Of a stretch of DNA of 64,000 nucleotides, positions 21,466-34,887 are shown piece after piece. The notes under the pieces were generated by a model that searched no databases, was not told where the DNA came from, and was given only the letters and a program-made list of their open reading frames with translations. The position numbers and the translations under genes are program-made. Position 1 is the stretch's first letter, and each line of letters opens with the position of its first letter. This DNA comes from Plasmodium brasilianum (lineage: Eukaryota; Apicomplexa; Aconoidasida; Haemosporida; Plasmodiidae), in assembly GCF_023973825.1 (NCBI RefSeq), contig NC_090114.1:682001-746000 (forward strand). The letters are read 5' to 3'.

Positions 21466-24400
21466 TCATAATTTTATTTTGCTTAATTCAACAGAATCTG
21501 AACTATCACTATCATCCTTTGTTTCTGATGAAGCAATATAACTAATAATGGAATCTATGTTTTCATCAATGTAATCATCGTCTTTTACATTCTCTTCACC
21601 ACTTTTATTGGAATGATCTTTAAACCTTAAGGTATAACGTGAACTGTCGTCTGACATATTATCGTTGTGTTGCCGAAAAAAGGCGCAAACCCCACTTTTG
21701 CTCCGTTTGGACACATTTCCTGCGTCCAATTCATTCTCATCCACTTCTTCCTCTTCCTCTTCTTTATCTTCCTCTTCTTTATCTTCCTCTTCTTTATCTT
21801 CCTCTTCTTTCTCGTCCTCTTCTTTCTCGTCCTCTTCTTTCTCGTCCACTTCCTCCTCGTCCACTTCCTCCTCGTCCACTTCCTCCTCGTCCACTTCCTC
21901 CTCGTCCACTTCTTCCTCTTCCGTGTGCGCAAAACTATCATCCTTTTTCTTCATCACAACATAGTATTTCCAGATAGACAAGTACTTGTTATAGTAGTAA
22001 TACTTGTAATGGCTGATACTGGATACATACTTAAAAATGTAGATGTAAAAATATTTTTTCAAAAGACTGTTATTTGTCATATTTTGAATTTGATGAGTGC
22101 CATTTTTGAGAAATTTTTTCTTCCTCACAAAATGAAACAGCACATGATAGTATTTTTTTAAAAGATTATTTTCACTCTTTCGATTTGATAACTTTATGAT
22201 AGTTTCATAAGTGCCTAAACGTGTTAGAGCAATGTTGTAGAGGGTTGTTAATACCTTTTGTTTCAGTGTCTTTTCTTTTTTAAAACGAACAATGTCGAAA
22301 TTTTTTTTTTCAATTTTTAACTTGTTGACAGCAAAAATGAAAAGGAAAAAATATTTCTTAACAAGATTCATATGATACTTATATTTAAAATTATCTTTTT
22401 TTTTTTTCTTTTCAAAATAGATGCGTGTTTTATCAATCCAGTGTTTTAACACACGAATAAAAGTTTTCTCTTGAATGCTCTTATAAAACATTAGAGAATT
22501 ATACTCACAATAATTTTTCCATTTATTTTCAATATAAAACTGTTTTAACAAAATTAAAAATTCGGACTTTCTTCTATAGCTTAAGAAGTCATTACATAGA
22601 TCTTGTAAAAAATAATTTTCCTTACAATATATTTTGTAACTCATCCATTTGGTAAGACAGCCATTTAGTATTCTCGATTCTCTTCTGCTTTGAATTGTCT
22701 GTTCACATAAACGTAAATGATTATTGTAAAAATATATGTTGATAAGTATTACGAAATATTTTTTAAACAAATAAAATTTCCTTTCAATAGTATATTTCAA
22801 GTATAAATTATTCAAGTGCACTTTTTTCTTTTTTTTTTTGGAATGCACTAATAAAACAACAAAGCATTGCTTCTTCTTCCTTTCCTTTATTTCTTTTTTA
22901 TATATCTCTATATACCTTTTCAATTTTTTACATTTATGTGTGTACATCTTCAACGAAAGAAACGAGGATTGTAAAAGATTTGTCCAATAATTTAAAAATT
23001 CTCTGATTTGCTTCTTTACAAAAGTGAAGGAACCATTCATAAGCTGATTATAATTTTCATTTTTTTTTTTCAAAATATAATAAAAAAAAAATATATTATT
23101 TTGATATATATTGTAAAAATAAATATTTATTTTATTTATAAAAAAAACAAATTTAAAATTCTGTAGCCAAATATAAAAAAAAGTTGATATGATTTTTTTT
23201 TTCCGATAAATGATAAAAAAGAATAATTTTTTCCACATATAAAAAATTCTCTTTAATGATTTGTTTTCCTTAAGTATAATTGTCCTATAAATACTTCGAT
23301 ATTTTCTTCTCTTTTTTGTATAGTTTAACCACAGAAGAACAACAATTTTCTGCGTTTCTTTATTGCAGATTTGTTGTAACTTCTTTATCGCATTTTTTAT
23401 TTTTTTTGTCTTAAAATAATGGTTTACCCAAATTTCGAAATTCTTTTTCAAAATGTAATTGTTCCTATATCTTATGCAATTTTCCTTAACAGTTCTGTTA
23501 GTTTTTTTAAAAATTATATACTCTTTAAAAAGGATAAAGATTCTCTGTTGCATCCTCTGTGTTGTCTTATGTACGTATGCTTTCACCAACACACTCGTGT
23601 AATACTTTTTTCTTAACGAGATAAAATATTTCCTCAATATATTCTTCTTTGTCTTTTTTTTCAACTTCCTATATCGGTAATATGTTAACCACATGCCAAA
23701 GTACATATTCATACAAAACTTGTTCCATTTCTTTTTTTTCTCCTCATACAATTTGTTGTTTTGAATAAAATGAGTTATCCATTTGTTGAAGAATTTATAT
23801 ATTTTTTTTTGCAAACATAGAGAATAACTTTTTATGCAATTTTTTTTCTTGTCATACCTCTTCCTCCACCAAAAAAAGGAGTGTCTTAATTTTTTATACT
23901 GCAAGGAAGAGTATATATATATTTGCAGTTTGTTAATAATATTATTCTTTTTAATTAAATTATAGTATATTAAAAAATATTTTTTTTGCAATTTACTCTT
24001 CTTTCTTTTTATAAAATTATAAAATTTCAATTTTTCCACTACATGTGTGAATATGTTTTTCAAAAAATAGTCTGATATTGCCTTGATAAAAATTTTGTAC
24101 AACTGTTTCTTTTGATATATATGTACCCACCTAGACAAGAAAACCTTCAACAATTTCTTATTAATTTGTTGAGTTACCACGTAACACTTTTTTTCATACT
24201 TGTATAACAACAACCATATATAAAAAAAAGTCTGTTTTATTTTATTATTACTATGTTTTTTAATTAATTCAAAACAATTTTTTTCCTTCTTTTTTTTTTT
24301 ATAATGTGTATGTAATTTTACAAAATGGGTATTTATTAATCTGCATTCCCTTCTCTCTCTTATTACACAAAATTTTGTTTTGTCATAATTACATACTAGT

Positions 24401-26523
24401 ATAAGCTTATACCAATATAAAAAAAGTAAGTGTATATGTTTTTTTAATATTTTTTTTCTTTTCCTTTTTATCTCTTTTACAATTTGGTTAAAGGATAGTA
24501 CCCATGTACCAAAAAATTTCTCTAACGTCTCTTTTTTTCTTCTATTTTTTATACTGGAAATTTTTGAAAATTCCGTTGATTTCAATTCTTTCTTTGTTAT
24601 GCAATACTTATTCCATAAGAGAACACATTTCTTCAATTTTTTAAAAAAAAAAAAAACTTGAAATAACTTATTTTTTTTTATCCGTACGAGAAAAGAAAAG
24701 TGTGCAAGGATACAATTATTTTCCTTAAATTTATTTGATATGCATGTTTTTAATTTTCTAAAAATTTCAATCATACATTTTTCAAAAGCGTCATTAGTTA
24801 TGGTGCCTCCCCTTCTACAATTCACATGAACATATTCAGGTATTATTTTCCATCCCTTTTTTTTGCAATCCCCATTTTTCGTCTCTTCACCATTAATTTG
24901 AAAACGAGGAGAAAAGGAGGACATAAAAGATTTTTCGGATAAAGCGGATTGCATGTCTAATTCACTATAACTACTTCCGCTGCTCCTTTGGTAGAAGCCA
25001 TTCTGTTCATCTCTACTATGTTTAATAAACCTCTTACTATTTTGCTTCTTAGAATGGTAAAACCACTCATGATTATCACAATTTTGTTGTTTCCTTGTGC
25101 TTTCTCCTGACTTATTCAGATCGTTTCTAATGCCTACAGACGAAGTCGAAAACATGGAATTCAGCGTTGAGCAAATGATGTATGCATAGTTTGCCCGGTT
25201 ACTTAGACCTTTGTTGTAATCATTATTTAAGCCGTTTCTTGTTGAATAAAACAAGAACAAATTACTAAATATATAATAAATGAAAATCAGAAACTTAAAA
25301 TTCTGTACAATGTCTTTATCCTTTATACTAACCACTCTAACAAAGTAATGAGTTTGATTTTTCTTAAAAACTTTTAGTAACACCTTTTTCGTTTTGACAG
25401 ATAACAAATTAAAAAAAAAGTAATATAAAACTTTAAAATTCTTTTTAAAATGAGGAAAAAACTCATACATATCATAAATGTCATACATCAACAAATAATT
25501 TAATATCAGTCTGTTTATGTTACAATTTTTCAAAATATAGCAAATATTTAAAAAATCATTCAATTGGCGGCTCCTTCTACTCTTTACCTCTTTCTCCTTG
25601 AAGACGCTCTTTTCATCCCCTCTCATCTGTAGTAGAATTCGGTTTAATGCCAAAAGGAGTTTCAGACTCATTACCCCCCTTGCGTCACTGATAATACCGC
25701 TAACACCGCTAATACTGCTTACACCACTAATACCGCTAACACCGCTAATACCACTAACACCGCTAATACCACTAATACCGCTAATACCGCTAATACCGCT
25801 GCTGTTGCTGTGATCGAAGAAACTTGTAACGTTAATAACGTTAGGAGCGCTCCTGCGCTTGCGATTCTCGATCCCTTGACTAATGCGACTGCTATTCCTA
25901 TGATTGGCATCATGGAAAGAAAACCTATTAATGTTTTCTCCTCTTAAACTAAGAACAGAATGAACATTTTTACCACACTGAACTAATTGATCAAATAGGT
26001 GCATTTTAAAACAATCAGAGTGAAAAAGTCTGTAAATCTTATATATAACCAAAATTTTATGATACCCTTCTTGAACTCTTAAATATAGAAGGGAAAAAAA
26101 TATGCGTGCTTTTTTTTTTATTTTTATTAATCTATCTACCATTTTATATTCTTTTCTTTTTCTCACATAAAGGATCCATTTTATGAACATTTTTTTTAAG
26201 ATTTTTCCTGAACGATTGCTACTCACTTTTTCAACTGTGCTATTCATTGTCATCATTGAGTTTTTCGATAATTCTCTAACGATTTTAAAAAACTTTTTCT
26301 TTAATGTGCTTTCATAAAAACATTTTATCATTTCCTTTTCTACTTCGTTCCTCTTCCTTTTGGGTATTTTATTCTGGATAGCCTTAAAACATTTTCTCAT
26401 AATTTTAATCTGTAGCTTCTTTTTTAGCTTTGCAAGAAGTTTCTGCGTTGGGAAAGGGGGGGTAAGGAAAGCGATGTTCACGTATGTATGTACATTCACA
26501 TATATATGAGTATATATATGAGT

Positions 26524-26592
<69 letters not shown>

Positions 26593-29229
26593 TTGTATCA
26601 TACACGTCTCCCTTACGACGCTGCGGTTTTTCATTTTTCTAACCTCCTGTATTTTCACGTATACCCTGTTTTCCCTCAAAATAGATATAGCACGATTATA
26701 CATTTTTATTTTTATTAACTGATTGATTCGTCCTAATAAAAGAACAGTGTAATTCCTTCTGTTTACTTTTCGTTTAATATTATAGAACAATTGAGCTTTC
26801 ATTTTATTTTCTCTTTTTCTTAATATCATGCGAGACGTTTCCCTAGCCCTTTTTCTCATTAATGTAAGGGAGAGCCTAAAGGAAATGGAAGTTAGCAAAG
26901 TGCCATTGTGTTGTATCAGACAGGAGGGAAGTAATATGTGTGTGGGCAAAATAAAAAAAAAATAATAATAAATAACATAAAAATAAGACAAAACAAAATA
27001 AGACAAAACAAAATAAGACAAAACAAAACAAGACAAAACAAAATAAGACAAAACAAAACAAGACAAAACAAAATAAGACAAAACAAAATAAGACAAAACA
27101 AAATAAAACAAAACAAAGCAAACAAAATTAATGCAACGTTGGGATTGCCCTAATGCGCAATTTAAACAGGATAGAGGGGAAAACATGCGTATTTGTATGT
27201 GTGTGTGTACGTATATAAGCACGTATGTATGCATTCATTTTTCCTTTTTTTTTTCCCCTTCTTGGCCTACCAACTAGTGAGGAAGCACCGCTTCACCTTC
27301 CGGTGCAAATTTTCTCTAATTTCGTAAAAACTCATCTTAACTTTGTTAATAAAATTATACATATTCAGAATAGCGTAAAAGAATTTTTTTTTCCTGATTA
27401 GTATTAATATATATTCATTTCTCCTGTAGGTTACTCTTTTATCAACATAAGCCCTTAGAGCATCAAATATTTTCATCTTGATATTGTTAAAATAAAAAAG
27501 AACGGCCGTCTTATTTTTAATTCTATTTCTTTTATTATATTTTAATATTAGTAATACTTTTCTTTTTAATTTATTTCTTTGTTCTAATAAAAAATGGGTA
27601 AGTGCATGTTGCATTTTCAAGTAATACTCATTGTTTTTGTAAATAATAAAAAAAGAAATATATTTTAATTTCTTAGATACATAACTATTTATTACATAAA
27701 CAAATTTTTTTACATTTTTCCTTTCTGCATATATAGTCTTCCATTCATTGTAAATAATTCTTAAGCTATTCAAATTTTTCAATTGCCTATATTTATATAA
27801 TGTACATGCTTGAACATTTCGCTTGCTTACTTTTTGTAATCTCTTTTTCCATAATTCAAAATATTTACATTTCCTTAACAAATATTTATTTTTTACCATC
27901 TCCCTTTGATTTTTCTTAAGTCTACTATTTTTTTTCCACTGCTTTAGTGCCCTCTGGCACATCAAAACGTTGCATCTGTTTCTTAAGAACAATTCTACCT
28001 GCGAAGGGACGGGTATAGATAACGCGCGGGTTAGTTTCATATGAGTAAAAGAGTAGTAGAAACATGGATAAATGGACAGTTGGACAAATGATATTACATA
28101 TAACCATGCATATACACATGTATACAAATATATGAATGTACATGTATGAATACTTATACTACCCCTATATGAACACACATACGTATTTGTACAAATATTA
28201 AAATAACGAAGGATAAAATATGCCATAGTTTATAACACTATCCCCTCTCTAAAGTATTACCCTTTTCATCTTTTGATTGTATTGACATAGACGAGAAAAA
28301 TAAAGAGCACTAAATTTACTAGACACGATCTTCTCTGAGTTCTTAAACTTGACATTTGTTACGAAGAGTGTGTACCACTTACTCAAAATGGCTAGCTTTT
28401 TTTTCCTAATAAATAAGTAAAATAAACAGGTGAAAAATATAATCGGCACCTTCATACATACACATACGAACGTATATAATTACATTCCAGTTGGCAATTT
28501 CACAAGTCGCCTTTGAAATGGTGAAGTGGAAAAGAAGTGGGAAATAAAAATAAAAAAAAATCATCACATATATATAATCACCATTTTATCATCACATACA
28601 TATCATCACCATTTTATCATCACATACATATAATCACCATTTTATCATCACATACATATAATCACCATTTTATCATCACATACATATAATCACCATTTTA
28701 TCATCACATACATATAATCACCATTTTATCATCACATACATATCATCACCATTTTATCATCACATACATATAATCACCATTTTATCATCACATACATATA
28801 ATCACCATTTTATCATCACATACATATAATCACCATTTTATCATCACATATATATCATCACATACATATCATCACATATATATCATCACATACATATCAT
28901 CACATACATATCATCACATACATATCATCACATATATATCATCACATACATATCATCACATATATATCATCACATACATATCATCACGTGTGAACAAGTG
29001 TATATACATATATATATATCTAACTATGTGTGTATGCGTGTGTGTGTGTTTGCGCGTTTGCTTGTTGAGCCGCCTTGTACCTACTAAAAAGGCTCCTCAT
29101 ATTGCTCAGAAACTCCTTTTTGTTTTTCTTCATTTTTACATAATTCTTCCATTTGTTGAGGTAGTTGTACGACAAAAATTTCTCATGAATTTCCTTAAAA
29201 TGGGACAGCTAAGAGGGGTGAGCAAATGG

Positions 29230-29263
<34 letters not shown>

Positions 29264-32200
29264 AATGAATCGATCAGTGGCTCCGTCAGTAAACAAGTGA
29301 ACGAGTTAACAAATATACTAATCATCAAATACGTGAACTAAAATCGAATCGAATATAACAAATAAATTAAATAAAGTATATCCACATGCACAAATAAAAA
29401 TACAACTATACAACACGCCACACGACATTAAACATGCTGAAGTAAACCCCAATTAACACCTTTAACGTTCAAATAAAAACTTAAAATGTACTTCTTTATA
29501 AGCGCTATGGAAATGCAGAAAATATCGGATTCCAGCGCTGTCTCGTATGGCAAGTGCATTAAAAAAAAAAAAAAAAAAAAAGAAGAAGAAGCATAAACAT
29601 AAACAGACGCAGAGGTTGACACTGACACTAACGCAGAATCCGAATTAGTAATAAAAGGAGAATGGAAGCCTACCTTTTTCTTTTTAATTTTGATAAGGCG
29701 AACGTAGATAAAGAGTATGTTGAAAAATTTCCCCTGTATTTTTAAATAAAAATAGGAGAGTCTATTTTGGAGTTGCTCCCTTTTGTTTAAAAAGTGCTTT
29801 GTCAAATTCTTCCACTTAGTTATACAGGTACCTTTTAAATATGACTCTGCCATTCTCCTTAACGATTTAAAGTAGATTAGATTTTTTGTATATATGTACA
29901 AAGCTTTGAATGCTTTCTTTTTATATTTCTTCATACAATAGAGAATAGAAATTTTTTTTTTTATTTTCTTTTCTTTCTTTTTCTTAACATATTCAATAAA
30001 AAGATTAAAATACAATTTCTTTTTTTTCATTAATAAATGTTTAAAATGGTCAATAATTTTTTTTTTTTTTAAATTTTTTACTTTAATCATATTTAACCAA
30101 GTCAACAAAATTCTTCTCATTCTCTTTTCCTTGTTCTTATAGTCATACATTTTAAAATTTTTTCTAAATGTTACATACTTCATACGTAGTGAAAACCATC
30201 TGCCAAAGATATATCTTTTTAACTTCAATTTTTTTATTAAATGGTAATTACTTTTCAAGTTTACCAGTGTCTTCTTCTTTTGAATTAGATAAAAATATTG
30301 TAGAAAAAATTTTTTTAAAATATTTTTTTCTAATTTTTTCTTAAACACTTTTATGCTTCTGCACTCTGAAAGCCACGTGTCGAATATGCGCTTGTACAGA
30401 CCCTAAGAGGAAAAGAATTTTAAGCGTTGTCATGTGGTACATGCCTCGTATGAAGCAAACCATACATGAAGCACATTGCGTATGAAGCAAACCATACATG
30501 AAGCACGCCGCGTATGAAGCAAACCATACATGAAGCACATCACATAAGCGCGAACTAACCAGCTTGATGGAAACCGAAAGGCAGGGCAAGTTGTACCTCA
30601 ACTTGCGCAGGTTAACGACAAATACAACGGGGATGAACGAAAAGATGATGTTTAAAGATTTATAAACAAACATTACATTATCGTAAAAAATATTTGCACT
30701 CTGTATAATCTTTTTACTAGCGAAATATTTTTTATGCATATAAATTAAGCTATTCACATTTATGTTAATATTTTGAAAATTAACGAGATCAAAAAAGGAT
30801 TTACAACTGATCATTTTAGATATGGACTGATATTTCAGCAATAGTTTTAATAAAAAGAGCACGAACAAATTACCCTCACTATTGAAATTATAATAGTTCA
30901 GAATATTTTTTCGGTATCTATGTACATAGTTAAGCCAATTAACAATGACCTTTTTCTTCACCTTGGTTAGGAAGTAGTCATTTACTTGTAGGACCTGAGA
31001 CTTTCGTTTCTTCTTATAATTTTTATATTTATGTAAAAGGTCAAAGGACTGTATCATGAGCTTATACTTGTATTTGCTATATAAAAATATGTATTTGGTT
31101 GAGTTGGCAAAATAGTAACTCTTCCATTTATTGAAAATAATTTGTATTGCATCCTTGTTCTTTTTATCATAAAGGAATAAAAATTTTTTCTTCAAGTTGA
31201 TTGTTCTGTCTTTGTGCCTTTTCAAAATTGAGAAAAATTTTTTTAATATAAAACCTATTTTTTTTTCATCATATATATATATGATACCCTTAAATTTTTG
31301 CTCTTCCTTATATAGATAAAAAAATTTTTTAAAATAATTTTTCAAAATATTTCTCTTTGTTTTCTCTTTCAACTCGTTCAAACAGGAGTACAATTTTTTA
31401 CGCTTTTCAATATGCTTTGTTAAAATGGAAAAAAATTTTCTCAAAAAAATAATCTTAACTCTTTTTATGTAATCATTATAATATTTTTTAAAAAATACTT
31501 CCTCTTGGTATATTTCTAAAAATAAATAAAAATATTTTTCCCACATTTTGCTTTTCCAATAATTATGAATAACATAATAACAACCTTGCTCTTTTTTTCT
31601 GTGTTTACAATACAAATTTAAATGAATATAACATTTTATTAATAAATTCTTATTATATACATTTTCAATTTGTTTATTTTTTCCCTTTTTTATAATTTTT
31701 TTATGATATTTACTTTTCCAAACCAAAAAAAATTTCTTTTTTTTTTTCCTTTCTATTTTGTTTTTCCCTTCTCGTAATATTCTCCTTCTTTGCGCATAAT
31801 TCTTCCATTCATTAAATATATGAAGAAGATAAATAAAATGCTTTTTTTTCCTTTTCTTATATTTATTTATCCATACATTCATATATAAGCACATATTCTT
31901 CTTCTGTCTTTTGAAAAATATATTTTCATACACACTCCTCACATATATCTTCTTTTCATTTTTATAATTCCATAAGTCGTAATATTTCAGTAGCAATTTT
32001 TTATTTTGCATTTTTGTGTATTTTTCAAAATTATTTCTTATTAATTTTTTTTTATTCAAATAATTTAACAATGCGTTGTAGTATCTCCTCAATGTATAAA
32101 AGGTGTACAGGATGTTGCTTTCATTGTATAACTTGACTTTGTTCTTTCTAACCCTTAACACATTTCTATCGTCTTTGTTAATATTATGTTTTACTATTTT

Positions 32201-33069
32201 CTTATATACATTACAAATAATATTTCCATTTAAAAACAATTTTAGTAAATTTCTGCTATTCTTATGAAGGAATGATTTTTCGTCAATAACTAGCTCCTTG
32301 TTACTAGATCTCTCTTCATTGATATCACATATGCTTTTATAAAACCTCTTCCCACCACTGTCAACATCAGCGGCATTACCATAGCCATCATCACTATCAT
32401 TATCACTACCATAACCATCACCTGCATCGTCTTTTTTTTTTTTTTTTTAATAATTGAAAAAACGCCCAATTTGTCGTTTTTACACAAGTTGTATATAAGA
32501 TCTGCGTCCTCTATGTTTTCTTTTTTTCGTAGGGTAGCAATTTTCACAATGCTGCTTCGGTTACTGCTTCTTTTATCATGCGGTGCGTACAACCCACAGG
32601 TTTCATACTTTCCACACGCTTCTAATCCCCGACAAGGATCATACTTCTCACGCATTCCTAATCCCCCATACGGTTCGTATTTCTGCTTCTCTAGAGGAAC
32701 ATCCCTTCTTCCATTATTTTCCTTGTTTAATGTTGCTACACAGTCATAATTCCTATAATAACATAGCTTGTCTTCGTTCATAGAGTAATCGATAGTATTA
32801 CTACCTGAATTGCTCATATTTTCACATACAGCTGCATCCAACATTCTTTTAGGATGCTCATACGTCCCTTGATCTTCAATTATATTCTTACATATAGTCA
32901 ACAGTTTATTAAAAATTTCGTCTGACAGCTGCTTCTTTATATTGTATTTATTAGTCACATCATAGTAATATTTCAGTATACTAGGGAAATTTAATTCTTC
33001 ATTGTTAAAATTGCATTCATCGGCTGATCTATATATTATTTCTTTTATTATATCATTCGCATCTGCCAT
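21466..33069 (-). CDS. SLP: Sfi1-like centrin-binding repeat protein, 8 exons, homopolymer frameshift
   Basis: Exons 33069-30560, 30402-29674, 29541-29458, 29208-29081, 28405-28261, 27998-27271, 26875-26644 and 26442-21466, about 3,177 residues. The start is MADANDIIKE. In exon 1 the frame changes at the A17 tract (32448-32432); one added A restores it and the whole model then divides by three. Most of the protein is Lys/Tyr/Phe-rich helix with a Trp-centred motif recurring every 25-40 residues (for example FGRWFSLR, FNKWKSYY, LTWLNMIK, FLSRWVHIY), the pattern of Sfi1 centrin-binding repeats. P. falciparum has an Sfi1-like protein, PfSlp, at the centriolar plaque that organises nuclear microtubules; this is probably its orthologue. 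The C-terminus carries an acidic VDEEE/KEEED repeat (21750-21930), and a GISGVS repeat lies at 25690-25800. The second intron is uncertain (see findings). Confidence 0.88.
26443..26643 (-). repeat. intron 7 of the Sfi1-like gene with TA run
   Basis: Intron between GAG|GTTAGA and CAACGCAG. It holds an uninterrupted TA dinucleotide run of about 50 bases at 26534-26586. Confidence 0.8.
26876..27270 (-). repeat. intron 6 of the Sfi1-like gene with 15-bp array
   Basis: Tandem AAGACAAAACAAAAT/C units (15 bases, about nine copies) at 26985-27118. Splicing joins TG|G into a Trp codon across the intron (GTAGGC donor, CCTTTAG acceptor). Confidence 0.88.
28406..29080 (-). repeat. intron 4 of the Sfi1-like gene with 28-bp/14-bp minisatellite
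   Basis: From 28556 to about 28850, ten or so copies of a 28-bp unit made of ATCATCACATACAT and ATAATCACCATTTT halves. From there to 28986 only the 14-bp half ATCATCACATACAT (or ATAT) continues. The array fills most of the 675-base intron. Confidence 0.9.
30403..30559 (-). repeat. intron 1 of the Sfi1-like gene: three 32-bp copies
   Basis: A 157-base intron of which 96 bases (30448-30543) are three near-identical 32-bp units beginning GTATGAAGCAAACCATACAT. The donor is GTTAGT and the acceptor CCTCTTAG. Confidence 0.9.
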
Positions 33070-34350
33070 GTTGTAATGTATTGTGGTTTCTTTCTCATTT
33101 TACGAGATTCTAAATCTGTGTAAACCTACCAACGTTTTACATTCCGCATGAATTTATAAATTACATCCACTCCTTTACACTAATTACACATTTATTTTTT
33201 ATGTGCTTATTTAGTTATTCCGTTAGATATACTTTTCCAGTTCTTTCATTTTGGGGCATAATTTCGTAAGCTGTTATTTCGCTATTCGGCAAAAAGACAC
33301 TGAAATTATGGCATGATGTGGCGGAAAAAAGCCCATACACATTCGCGCATGTATGTACGTATGCGTGTATGTATGGATGTATATAGATGTGCATATGTAT
33401 ATATTCGTGTAAGTATGTACGTACGCGTGTACATATACGAAAACAAGCACATTTGATGGTGTGTTTATGCGTATATTCCGCATATATGACTAATGTAGGA
33501 AAAAACTACTGCAGCCCATGGCACTTATATATTCCCTCTCCATACAAACAAAAAAAAAAATAAATAAAATAAATCAATATTAATGTAAAATAATCCCAGT
33601 TATAGAGAGCACAAAAAAATAGAAAAATCAAAGTACAAAAAAAAAAAAAAAACGTACGTATGTATATGTATTAGTATATATATATATATATATATAAATA
33701 TATATGCATAAAAATAACTCTGATTATTTATATCAATTTGGGAAATAAGAAACAAATAAAATGGGAAAATATTAGGCAATAAAAATGGGCAAAAAATAAG
33801 CAAAACATTAACAAAAAAAAAAGAATAAAAAAATGAACAAAAAAATTGGCAAAAAAAAAAAGGCGAGGAAAGGAAATATGGAAAAAATCATAAACATGCC
33901 TCAAATTATATTTTACATTTTTGAAATACATGAAATTTAGCCACTGAATTCTTTTCCATAAATTGTAAACGTGACTTACACATAGTACATATGTATATTT
34001 ATATAATATCTATTTTAAACACAATTCCCATCTCATATGCTTGAGTATTCTTTTTTTTTTTTTTTCTTCTCGCTTTAATATTTTTTATTATTCACTTTAT
34101 TTACTGTACCTTTTGTAGTCCTCCTTCTCCTATTTTATTTTCCACCTTTTCAAATTATTATTTTTCGACCCTTTACTGCTTTTCGCATATTTTTTTTTCT
34201 TACTTTTTTACCAATTTTTTTCTGCTTGACTATTATGGGAATAATTAACAACACTAGTATTTTGTGCATAAAACAGAAAAAAAAAAAAAAAAAGATTTTC
34301 TTTATAATTGTAAAAGTAAAACGTTTACTATTGTTTATATATTTTCTCCT

Positions 34351-34386
<36 letters not shown>

Positions 34387-34887
34387 CACATATAAAAGCT
34401 GTAATAACAAAATAAATAAACATTTAGCTCGAGGGAGATGTATATCACGACAAGGTGAGAAAAATATATCGTTTAAAAGTGTAAGTAGTACATTAACTTG
34501 TTTTTTTGGTCCTACAAAATGAAAATAAGAAAGGGGATAGAAAAGGATACATTATAAACGAGAATAATATTAATTTTGTGTTCGTTTGTTAGAAGTTCGT
34601 GTACTATGCGCGTTTGTTAAGTACATGTTTTACGTGTGACTTGTACATATATACGTATTTCATGTACTCACGATAAGTACATGTGTATACGTGTAGAATA
34701 AGGCTATGAAGGGAAACCCTGATTTTTTTACCTATGGGTTAGCTTCCTTTTTTGAATTCCAGTTCATATAATAAATATAGTAAACACTTGAACTGCATAA
34801 TGTTTTAGGAAAAAAAAAAAAAAAAAGTATTTGTAACAAAATTCATGTAATAGCGATAATTTACAGTAACGTTATATATGAAGCAAA
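33070..34887. other. divergent promoter region
   Basis: Spacer of 1.8 kb between two divergent genes (Sfi1-like, -, and EF-hand, +), so it should hold both promoters. Only TA-rich and dA/dT tracts (34047-34064, 34277-34293, 34359-34386) and Tyr/Ile/His-coding microsatellites are visible. No motif I can name. Confidence 0.6.

Noticed and set aside
26937..27130. Frames rich in Phe/Val/Leu/Cys over the AAGACAAAACAAAAT array
   Set aside because: Intronic repeat; splicing joins coding exons cleanly on both sides.
28556..28986. Regular repeats resembling a CRISPR array
   Set aside because: Units are contiguous without unique spacers, lie inside a spliced intron of a eukaryotic gene, and no cas gene exists.
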